64,000 bases of DNA, taken from assembly GCA_905182995.1 (NCBI GenBank), contig CAJJDP010000057.1, positions 192,676 to 256,675 on the forward strand. Reading direction: 5' to 3'. Under the pieces are notes generated by a model. That model did no database searches. It had not been told where the DNA came from and saw only the letters and a list, made by a program, of their open reading frames with translations. Positions within the stretch are counted from its first letter, which is position 1, and the number at the start of each line of letters is the position of its first letter. Positions 37,971-48,800 of this stretch are shown in pieces. The DNA comes from Paramecium octaurelia. Its lineage: Eukaryota; Ciliophora; Oligohymenophorea; Peniculida; Parameciidae. The translations under genes were made by a program, and so were the position numbers.

Positions 37971-39353
37971 ATGTTTTAACGAGAATAAAGGAATACGACT
38001 AATTCTGGATATAAGAGTTCTTCAAATGCATATGTAATGGCAATGAAGGCACTACAAGAAAAAATAAAATTAATGGAAACACAAAAAATTCATTTGTAGC
38101 CTTGTAATAAAATGAAAATTAACGATGAAGAAAATTTGTCTTAGTAAATATAAGAACTGAGAAATTAAAATGAAACATTATCTATTTAACTATAAAGACA
38201 ATAAAATGATAAAGAAAATATTAATAATTATATTTTATAAATCGAAGCTTTGTAATAGGAAAGATTAATATAATTGAAGGAATACCAAGATCGTGTTGCA
38301 GATCTTGTTAAAAAGATAGAGGATGGTAAGAAGGAAAGATCAGAGATGTAGAGTTAAATTGATCAATTGTAAAAGCAATTAGAGCAGTATAAACTAAATG
38401 AGAGAGGATTGATGCAGAAGGTGGATCAACAAAAATTAGATGAGAACTAGAAATAGATTGAATAGATCTTGGATTTGAAGCATAGATTAGAATAAGGATA
38501 AACATATTCAAAGAAGCTTGAAAAGAGATATGAAAAATTATAAAATGAGAAAAACTAATTGGAATCTAACTATTTAGATTATAGAGAGAGATGTCCAATA
38601 TTTAAACTGCAAGAATATGAAAAACAAATTTAGATATATAGAGGTTAGTTAGAAGAGAAGGAAAGAGCATTTTTGAGAATGATGGAAGAAATGTAGAATT
38701 AACGTTAATCAACAGAGGATCAATTGACTCGAAGAATCTAGGAATTATTAAACAAAAGTAATGAATATTAATCTAAAATACATAAATTGACAATAGAATT
38801 GAAAGATTTAAGTTTAAAGCATCAATAATTATAATTAAGGATGGAATACGAAGAGAAAAATAATAAATTTAATCGTAAAAGATTGAGGAATGTATCCTCT
38901 TCTGAAGATCCAGATCAAGATATACCAACACACAATCCTGCTTAATATTAGATAAATAATCATAATTAGAAAGTTGCTAAACTTAATTTTGAATACTTAT
39001 AGCCTTAAATGTCTAGTCCTAGATTTGAATAAAGTTTAGTTAAATCCAATGTTCTAAAGCAAGCAATAAAGGATTGTTTAGAAGACATGAAATAGACAAC
39101 TCCATTTAAGTCTGATTTACATTTTTAAGCTGATTAAAGTTTGTTATAACAGCATTCTAAAAAGAAATTGCTATCACCTCCTACGTCAGCTAGAAATAAT
39201 GAAACAGAATATCAATTGAAATAATTGAATGATCGTTATGAATAGTTAATAAGATAGGCTTAGAAAGAATCAGATTTTAAACAAAAAGCCTAAATTCGAA
39301 AAGAGTTATTGGATATTGCTGAACAAATTAAGGATATAAATAGAAAACAATGA
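37971..39353 (+). CDS. Coiled-coil protein, 460 aa
   Basis: Uninterrupted ciliate-code frame without introns. Start MFQREQRNTTNSGYKSSSN; then heptad-rich helical sequence from about residue 30 to 310 (KALQEKIKLMETQKIHLQ, QLKEYQDRVADLVKKIEDG, RLEQGQTYSKKLEKRYEKL), a Ser/Pro linker (NVSSSEDPDQDIPTHNP, MSSPRFEQSL), and a second short coil at the end (NDRYEQLIRQAQKESDFKQ). No TM or enzyme motif. Likely structural (cortex, basal body or cilium), but this is inference. 29 bp from the convergent RBM-like pseudogene. Confidence 0.85.
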
Positions 39354-39382
39354 AAGTAAATCAGCTTTGAATAATGATAAAT

Positions 39383-41346
39383 TCAAATTGATAATAATTT
39401 TTACTTATGCATCTCAGAGTTGAGAGAATGATAATTCATTACTTCTTCACTTTGGAACTTTCTTCTGCAGATTGGGCAAATATATAAAATCAATCTAGTT
39501 ACTATTCTACTTGATTTATAATAGATTTAGAAGGAGGAACTTTTAATCCTGGTATTTTTGTTTGTTATTATTTTTCCCATTTTTTTAATTCTAATTCAGC
39601 TTTTTTCCTTCTTTAGGCTTCAGTTAATTGAGGTTGTACTTTATTTATAGGTTATGCAGGTAGAGGAGACGGCTGATCATCCTCTTTATCAGATTTGACA
39701 TCTTCTTCTGTCTCTTCAGCTTTTTATTATTTTTTTTATTATTAAGATTATTATTAAATTGGTTACTATTATTATTAAGGTTTTGGATTATCAATTTTGG
39801 GTGGGAGTGTAGACATTAGATTCATGGAAAGAGTTGATAAAGGAAGTTTTTGTTCTTATTTCAATATGATTCTCTCTTAAGCCAATTAGGCTGCTTAATA
39901 CGGCGCTTAAATTATTGGCTACACAATAGAGATTTCTGACATTTATTTTGGTAATTGGGAATAGATTAAGTTTTTGTTGGTTGGTTGTGTGAGAGAGGTG
40001 GAATTTATGAAATTTAATGGATTGAAATAGGAGGAGGTGTTGGCATTTACATTTGAATTGGTATTTAAATTTGAGATTATTGTTGTTATTGAATAATATC
40101 CTATGGTTATTATGGCTGTTATTATGAATTAAGTTGTGATGGAATCTATGGTTGTAAGTGTCCTTATGGTTAAATCACAAATTAGTTATTTGGATAGAAT
40201 CTAAGTTTAGTCTTATAAAATACCCAAATGGTTTTGAGTGGTCTTCATATCGTGAAGCTCTGTTATTTCTGGAGTATTAGATTATCAGTTAATCACCATT
40301 AAGTCTGACTTCATTTTGAGTAACATATCTATAAACATTTTCTGCGTCTTAAACACTAAAGAATTCAACAAAAGCAAATCTTTTTATTCTTTCATTCTTG
40401 GATCCTTTGGTACTTTATTTTGACCAATCTAATATCTTTATCGGCTGCAAGAGGAGCAAAATATCCAAAATATCACCATCTGTTGCATCAGCTATGGACT
40501 TGACTTCAATAAGGAAAGATGTACTTTTGTTTTTATCATTAAACTATTATTGCAAATGGAATCATCTGTGAATCCAGTAGTAGGAGCCATCATGACACTC
40601 AAAATTTACAATGTATATTTCTTGGATTTAAACACTTATTGCATTTGTGTCTTTTTGCAAAATTCTCATAACCACATTTATCACATATCCAATCATAACT
40701 TGTAGGAGGCTAATTAATTAAACTATTTTTTAATTCATGTCTATTCTAATTATTATTATTATAGTCATTACTCTTCTCTATCTACCACTAGTATCATCAT
40801 AGAAATCAACATTTAGTGTATGTTCACCTATTGATTTTTTCCTTTTAAGTATATTAAGACTTTTCTTGCATAATCGATAGTGCAATATTTTATATATGCT
40901 TACCCAAATGCATTTATTATAGATGTTTCTTCGTGAGGAATAACATTAGCATCCATAACTGCCTCATTAAATGCACTATCCAATTATTACTTAGTTAAGT
41001 TTTCAGGTAATTCTCCAATAATAATACCATATTATCATGATTTTTGGGCCTACATCGAGGCACTTTTTCTGAACTTGATGATGATTCAGATTTGGAAACT
41101 GAAACAGAAACTGAAGATGATGGTCTTGACAAACTTGACGAATATTTTCTAATTTTTCTCTTCTAATGATGATAATCCTTTCTTTTTCTGTCATTTTTAT
41201 TATCATATCTATCATTTCTTTCGTTATTTCTTTCATTGTTACGATCATTATTTCTTTCATAATGCTTTTTCATTTCTATCATAATTATTTCATTTTTCAT
41301 TCATATACTTATTATTTCTCTCATTATTTTTATGATGAAAATCCAT
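39383..41346 (-). pseudogene. Decayed RBM5/RBM10-like splicing factor
   Basis: Domain order on the minus strand: Arg/Asp/Ser-rich N-terminus (about 41340-41060), RRM1 (GIIIGELPENLTKQQLDSAF, about 41030-40860), RanBP2 zinc finger (SYDWICDKCGYENFAKRHKC, about 40710-40640), RRM2 (about 40560-40300, ...RIKRFAFVEFFSVQDAE), Pro/Gln-rich linker, and C-terminal C2H2 finger ICPICRRKFQSEEVMNYH...MHKQ. This is the RBM5/RBM6/RBM10 order. The frame must be changed near 41270, 41030, 40795, 40450 and 39490, and TGA occurs inside (KYMNEK then TGA). No GT-AG intron explains these breaks. Either a pseudogene left after gene duplication or poor sequence; several independent lesions favour a pseudogene. Confidence 0.72.
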
Positions 41347-41658
41347 TATTTATTGAATATAATATGAAATTATACATACTTATATTCATTTATAATTTAA
41401 TAAAAATGAAAGCTAAATTAGATTATTGGTTAAGCCATATTTGTAAATGTAGGAATTTAATTCTCTAAAGGTTAAAAAATAAGAATATTCTTGGGTTCAA
41501 ATAGAATAAACATGGTAAAGATTGTATTGCTATTCAATTGTTGCAAATGTTTATCATCCTTATTAGTTTGGATTATATGTATTTTGGAATATTAATGAAT
41601 AATATTTATTTTCATTTCATAATTACAAGCATCCGTTTTATATAATTTTATATTGAAA
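41347..41658. other. Intergenic
   Basis: 312 bp, AT-rich, between divergent units. Nothing recognised. Confidence 0.45.
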
Positions 41659-44127
41659 ATGAAGATGGGCTTATTAATAGTAATGACTTTATTCATTTGT
41701 ATAAATGGAATTTAGTAGAGTAATGGAATACTTGATCTCTAAAATTTAAAAGCGCATTAACTATTTACAAAAGTAAACAAACATGTTACATAATAAGAAT
41801 GTGTAATTTGATTAAGAATTTGATGAAATTCCATAAGTGGTCGTATCTATAAAATAAATAATTGGAGATCAGTTTGAACTTTACACCAGAGCCATTAATA
41901 TAAATTTGAGAGGTAAAAATACAATGTTTTACTTAGGTAAGGATTTGATTTATAGATAATCAGCTCTTCCAATATTGCTAATATAAAAATCAATTATCTT
42001 GCAATTAACGATAACTCTTTGAATATTATTTGTGAGAATTACCAAACAAAAAAAGATGAAATTAAAGTTCCTTTTAATATAGAACATTCATAAGTAGCAG
42101 CATTTATTACAGGATTGAAATTGTAACAAAATGAAAAAGTTTACTTCAAATTAAATTCTATAAGTGATTCATAGGCAGTTTTTCAGACGAAATAAAAGGC
42201 TATGGGTCTTTGCTTAGTTTTTGGTGATGAAGATAAAATTGCACATTAATAATCGATTATAACATCTACTTTGCAAGATAATAAACTAGAGTTTAATGTT
42301 GAGAATATAGAAGATTCAATAACATTGTAATATTGATTCATTATTATTATTAGACCTTTGGAAAATTAAGTTCTATCTTTTGATGATATTATAAGCAAGC
42401 TATCCATAGAATCAAAGGGAGAATAATCAACCTAAGTGTAAGACGAAGAAGAAAAATATCTTGATATTGATAGTATCTAAATAGAAACTTTGGGGATAAA
42501 CACTATTTAATAGAATATTGAAGACGAAGTAATATAATCTGTTGATATCTAATTTTTGTAACCTGAAAACAAGAGTGTGTAGGATGAATTGTTAAAAATT
42601 GAAGAAAACCATATCGAAAGAGTTTAAGAAATAATAGGTTAAGCTGTGGATTAAGAAATACAATTAGAAGAACAGGAAGAAAAAAAGTTTTTAACATAAG
42701 TGAATTAAGTAAATGTGATAGATATGTAAAATATTCAAGACACAATTTAATAAGAAATTATTATATAAGAAGCATATGAATTAGTTCCATAGTCTGTAGA
42801 TGACCTTGATATGGATGCATTATATAAAGAATTCACATTGAGTCAATAACTTAATGATGATTTGTTTGGATAGAATAAAAATATAATTAGTCAATAGTAA
42901 TAATAATAATCATAAGTTTAATAGTAATTATAATAATAAGAGCAATAACAATTAGATTAGTAATAATAACAATAGGATGATTAAGAATATTAATCAGATT
43001 AGCAATACTAATAGTAAAATTTATAATAGTAATTATAAGGAGATTAGTAATAATAACAATAAGATTAATAACTATAATAGTCTTAATAATAATAGTAGGA
43101 GACTCTTGAAGTGATAGAATCTGTTGATGTTGTTTAAGATTAACTAGTAAATGAAGTATAATCTGAAATTATTGCTGATAAAACTGAAACAGAAGTAGAA
43201 GAATAAAAACCAGTTAAAAGGCAATTATAAATAGATGTCCCATTGTTTGATGAGGATTTGCAATTTGATGACGTTGACGTAGAATTAGATTATAAAAAAG
43301 AAGAAAAGGAGGAACAAGAAGTATCTCCTGCTTAATATATAATTGATGTTTATAAATCCTTTGCAAATGAAGAAGCAGATCAATAGAATTAAAAAGAAAA
43401 TGAAGATCATCCATTTGTTGAGGTGAGTACAGAAACTTAAACAGAAGAAATGTAGGATGAAGTAGTGAATGAATTAGATGGACTGAGAGATGGCCTTGAA
43501 GGAGTTGACTTCTCCTTATTTTTTGATGAATTTTCTTAACCTGACGAAATGAATATTAGCAGAAAATCAGTATAAAACTAGGAAGAATAATAAATTAAAA
43601 TAAATTAGTAACAATATGAAGAATCTAAATAATTCAAATAATCAAAAGAGAAAATAGAGGATGTGATGAAAGATCTTTAAATAACAACAGATGTTACAAC
43701 ATCAGAGGATGAAAGGAAATTAATTACTTAACTGAAACAGAAATCAGCTGAATTGAAAAAGAAATTATAAGAATAATATGATGCTGTTCCTAAATTGGAA
43801 TAAGCTAAGAAATAAACTGAAGTTTCCATGCACCCGATCACTGATTAATGTAAAAATTTTATTTTATTTATAGATCCAAAAATAGAATCTGATTCCAAGA
43901 TAAATTATGAAGTAGAGAGCAAGTATGTTGAATGGTCAATGAATTAAGAGTAGAAAATAAAGAAAATAGGATTAGATCTGACCGAAGATGATCTGAGGAA
44001 TCCAAGATTCTCGTTGCTATAAATGGATCAAAGATCAGAATTAGATATTCAGAGATAAATTAATGAATTCTTGGGATTTGATGACTTATCATTTATCATG
44101 ATTAAGTAAAATCTTAGGGGAAGATGA
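41659..44127 (+). CDS. Secreted Gln-rich protein of unknown function
   Basis: The start MKMGLLIVMTLFICINGIQ is a good signal peptide. A globular N-terminal domain of about 200 aa follows (INYLAINDNSLNIICENYQ, FITGLKLQQNEKVYFKLNS), then a long acidic Gln/Glu-rich region with a dense poly-Gln tract (42888-43105), then helical acidic sequence and a conserved-looking end (DQRSELDIQRQINEFLGFD). Introns: 25 nt near 41779, 28 nt near 42330, and probably 43850-43873 (24 nt, in frame without TGA). One frame change near 41960-41990 is not resolved. It could be a secreted or ER-luminal protein, possibly related to secretory granules; the family is unknown. Confidence 0.75.
42888..43105 (+). repeat. Poly-glutamine coding tract written mostly in TAA/TAG
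   Basis: About 70 codons, most of them TAA, TAG or CAA, broken by single Asp, Glu, Leu, Ser. The three Gln codons are mixed irregularly, so the tract is not a simple microsatellite at DNA level. In the standard code this would be a wall of stops. Confidence 0.85.
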
Positions 44128-44204
44128 CATATATTAAAAATAATACATTTAATTATTTTATGAAAGGAGTATCGCTCTAGAACCATCTTAACAGAGATAA
44201 GAAA

Positions 44205-45834
44205 ATGACTATAAAAAGCTTTTATATCGTGGGAATGATTGGTTAGGGTACATTCTTCCTGATTAATCTAATATTAGGAGCATATTCCGAGGTTTTCGAG
44301 GCTGTTTATTTGAAGAACAATAAAAAGGTGGCAATCAAGAAAGTATTCAAGGAATCAATCACACAATCAAATAAACAAGCAGAAATCTATATTGAAAGAC
44401 ATATGATGAAATAATATTCATTAAAGCATCCAAGTTAGTTATGATCTATGTGTTAGGTATGGTTGATTTTATAGGGAGTTTTTAGGATAAATAGTTTTTA
44501 TATTTTGTATGTGAGCATTGTCCTTTTGGAGATTTGGGAAATATTATATGGGATATTTACTAGGAATACAAAAGAGATAAATCTTAGGATGTCGAAAATC
44601 TTATTAAAATTTATATACATTAAATAGCCACTGCAATTATATATTTACATAAAGAAGGCATAGCTCATTTAGATATTAAACCAAAAAATATCATTATAGA
44701 TAAAAGTTATAATCTTAGACTAACTGATTTTGCAACATGCTACTTTTTTGAAGAACATAGACAGCCTCCAGAATTAATTGAACAAATAAAGAAATTTTAA
44801 CAAAACTATGTAAAATCAGTTAAGAGGATTGAAAATGAAACTAGTGAGTATCGATCTACATTTGTAGGAACTCCTGAATACATCTCTCCAGAGATGCTCA
44901 GTCATAGTAGAGCCTCAAAAGAAGCTGATTTATGGGCACTTGGATGCATTATTTATGAAGTAAACCAAATGTCAATTTTAGTTTTATCATGGGAAATAAC
45001 CCTTTTCCAATAAAAGTGAGAATGAAGTATTTAATAGCATTTTATCTCTAAATTACTAACTCGATAACAGTTTACCAGAGGATGTGTCTGATCTGATAAG
45101 TTCATTATTGACATTGGATCCATAAAACCGTTTAGGCTATGAAGATTCTGAGCTAATTCTAGAACATAAATATTTTGATAATATTCGACATTTTGTACCA
45201 TGGTAGGATGAGATTGAAATTCCTAGTCAATGCAAAATTCTCTTTTAAGAAATAATTCCAAATTAAAGCAAATCAAGTTTAATTTATTAGACTACATCAA
45301 CCAATGTAGAAATGAAATAATAATTGATTCGCAGAAGACAAGATAGATTAAAAACAATTATGGAAGAATTAGAAGAAACAGCAACTCCAGTCCCTAGCAT
45401 TTTTAAAAGAACTCAAAAGATTCCCCCGAATAGGAATGCTCCTATAATATTTGAAAAACAAATTACTTACTCATCAAAAAGTCTAGATAGTGAGCAGCAA
45501 TAAACTTCAAGTTAAAAGTAGTTTGATAAATCAGTTGGATTTATTCAATTAAATACTAATAGGTGGTTTTGTATCCCCTAGATTGCTATTTTGTTTGGGT
45601 ATTTAAAGCCACCTTGCCTATTGATTGATTTTATTAAAGGAGAAAAGAAATATCTTCCCATCGACGATACAATGAAGATATCTTAGGATGGTATTTACTA
45701 TGTATTTTATTATAAATTATATTTAGATTTTGGAATCATCTCAGTTTTTCTATAAATTCAAGGATGCAGAAGCAAAACCCATCAATTGGATTTAAGTAGT
45801 TCAAAAAATAAAAAATGAATATCTGGGTAAATGA
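44205..45834 (+). CDS. PDK1-like AGC-type kinase with C-terminal PH-like region
   Basis: Kinase domain: P-loop GQGAYSEVFEA (formed after removing a 30-nt intron, 44248-44277), VAIKK, SLKHPSMVDF after a 23-nt intron, hinge YFVCEHCPFGDLG, catalytic loop HLDIKPKNIII, DFATCYF, then STFVGTPEYISPEML and DLWALGCIIYEFYHGKQPF, which is the PDK1-type order. After about 130 linker residues a PH-like tail follows: FIQLNTNRWFCIPQIAILFGYLKP...FFYKFKDAEAKPINWIQVV. PDK1 phosphorylates activation loops of AGC kinases at PIP3-containing membranes. The catalytic loop has HLD for HRD and DFA for DFG; Lys and Asp residues remain. Convergent with the long kinesin, 20 bp apart. Confidence 0.85.
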
Positions 45835-45854
45835 TAATAATTAATTACAATAAA

Positions 45855-48800
45855 TCATTTCCCTGAAGAATTTGAGTAATTAAAGAATTTAGCTTTTGGA
45901 GTATCATTGCTAGAATTCCAAAATTTAGGACTCCTTTCTAAAGCATAATATTTTTATTTAGTCTATTGTAAATCTTTCTCCATTGATTGATATTTTAAGC
46001 TTCTTGAAGGCTAAGCCTAAATCAAATTTTGAATCTCCTATTTGCAATCCTTAAATAATAATTCAGTTTTAAATACAATGACTTCTTATAATAATAATTG
46101 AACCGATTAGATGACCTTCTCACCATCCTCTAGTCTGTTTGATCTATTTTTTTCTAATCCCAATATCTAGTATAATTTGCACATTTGACTATTTAGTCTT
46201 TGATTCTCAAGTAATAGTTTTTGCTATTGATACAAATTTGGATATTACAGTGTCATAAATTAGCTTTGAATGAGCATCGACGCCATAATATGATTTAAAT
46301 TACCCATCTGAGAGTCTAAATCTATGAGATGATGATGGAGTCTCTCTCATTGACATGTCCTACACAGTTTCAGAATATTTTGTTCCTGGAATGTGTTGAC
46401 TTCCAACTGATCCTCTCTTGGATTTCAATACCTCATCTTATAGAATTTAAACTTTAAACAAAGCCTATTCCTTCTATTTATTTATTTGCTAATTCTCATA
46501 CTCCCTTTCAGCCTACAATATAGAATGTAATTACTAATATAGTATTATGTTCCTGTTCAAGTCTAGAATATTGATCTTTGATTTGCTTTATTTCATCTTC
46601 TTGTTGTTAACAAAATTGATTTGCTTTCTCATGCACTTCCTTCAATGTCTACTCGCTTTGTAATAATGCCTGTTCCAATTATTCAATAATCTGATGTTAT
46701 TATAAATCAATTACTTTCATTTTCTATTCTAAACTTTATTTGAGTTTCCTATTTTCTTTAGCTAATTAATCTTATGAATTGAATGAAGCATTAAGCATTG
46801 AAGCACTATTTGAATTCTAAAATCCATATTCCTTTTACGGTGTTTTTTGTTGGAATATTCTTTTTTAAGTTTTGCTGTCCGAACTGCCATATAGAGTCTA
46901 ACCCTTTAAATAATAATAATGTAAATTACCTTAACTCCTTTTATTGGAGAGAGTGTATTGTCAATTTTGCTTAACAATTCAGATGCTTCATAAATTTTTT
47001 ATTTTTAGCTATGTTTCTTTTCAAAGTCAAGTTGCTATGATAATTTTTTAGTTTATTATTTGTATTCTTCAACTTACTTTTCTTAAAATTCTAATTCTCT
47101 TCTTAATCTTTCAACTTCTCGCTTATAGGATTCACTTTGAGTATCATTTATTTGCAATTGTTACTTTAAAGAAAATAATTCTTTTGATAGATTCGTCAAT
47201 TAATTAGATTATTATAATATTTGATTAGTTTAGCTTAACTTATTTTATTCGACCTAATTAATCAAAGTATTCTGAGCCTCTAATTACTGAGTCTTGTATT
47301 TTACTTAATCTGATAATTTGTAAATGGTTTCATCCTTCTTCAAGACTTCTTCCTTCTCATATTTAACATCTTATTGTATTTCATCTAATTAATTATTTAA
47401 TTATTAATTTTCTAACTTCAACTTTTCATAATTCTATCTCATTTGCATATTCTACTCTCTCTGTTCCTGTTCAGACTTCTTTATTTCCATTTAAATCTTC
47501 CTGCTCTGTTCTAGCTCTTCCTATATCGCAATAATTTCTTAATTGAACTTAGACATTTCATTTTATTATTATTAGGCCAGAACCTTATTCTTTTGTTTAG
47601 TTTCCTAGATTTCCTTTTTTGAATGTTACAAATCATCCTACACACTCTATAATTGTGCTTATGTCTATTGATACTTTTATTGAACTTCTTATTAATTCTT
47701 CTGTATTTCACTTACTTTTCCTTGCAATATTTACTTCTACAATTTTATCTCTTCTAACTCTAATATCCTATTCTCTTGTTACGAAATCGATTCAATTAAT
47801 TTAGTTTTTTCTTATTTATGCTATTCTACTTCTTTTTTAAGAGATACTATCTATTGTTATTGATTATCCAGCAATTTATTTAATTTCTGATTTTCTTATT
47901 TAATTTAATCACCCTCGTTCTTTTGGCTTTAATATTATTAAGTAATTTATTAAGATAAAGACACTTCCTTATTTAATTTATCCACTTCTTTTTTATAATG
48001 AATAACCCAAATCTTTTATTCTTCTATTCCTTGATTACTGGATATCAATTATTGTTACAGCTCTTTAATTTAACTTTTCAATTAATTAGACATAATTTCT
48101 TTTTCCTTTAAGGATGCTTGTAACTTTGATTCTAATTAATTGATTGACAACTCCTTTTTCTAGATTTCCTCTTGATAATTAAGCTTTTCCTTTTCCAAAT
48201 CTTTCATTCTTTTTTCACTAGTCTTCATCTATTAGGTACTTTATTAATTCTGTTATTTATAAACTTTATTCTCCTCTTCCAATCTCATTTGTAGATTAGC
48301 AACTTCATTTTATTTAGATTGTAAAATCTCATTGAGTGATTTCATCTTCTCATCATAAATTTGAGTTGACGTATTCTCTTTAATTTTTATATCATTTAAT
48401 ATTTATTATTACTTTTCCAATTGATGATTTAATGAATCTATAGTTCCTTTCAACTCGGAATTGCAATTAGAATACTTATCTATTACTTTTGATGCCTCTT
48501 TTAATCTATTACTATGATCATCAAGATCCTCTGTCAATTTCTTTATTTCAATATCTTTTTGTTTGATCATCTCAAAAAGGAGATTTTATTAATTGATGAA
48601 ATCATCATTTTGAACTTGCAACTCGCATTCCTTTTACTCAACATCTGCTCTCAACTGTTCAATTACTGAATCTTTCTCTGGAATAGCCTTACTTTTCAAT
48701 TCTAAACAATTATCTTCAAACTCTTTCTGTTTTTCATTAACTTAAGCTAATTGTTCTTTAAATTCTTCCTCTTTAGTTATCATCTCTTAAACTGCTTGAT

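Noticed and set aside
37772-38002. Hydrophobic 76-codon frame upstream of the coiled-coil gene
   Set aside because: It lacks an ATG and overlaps the well-supported coiled-coil gene in another frame.
41166-41468. Hydrophobic plus-strand frame opposite the RBM-like region
   Set aside because: It is the antisense of the Asp/Arg/Asn-rich start of the RBM-like pseudogene; the Ile/Phe-rich composition comes from the complement of Asn/Lys/Asp codons.
47511-47804. Plus-strand frames inside the long kinesin
   Set aside because: They are antisense of coiled-coil coding sequence (Lys/Glu/Gln codons give Leu/Phe/Ile-rich antisense).
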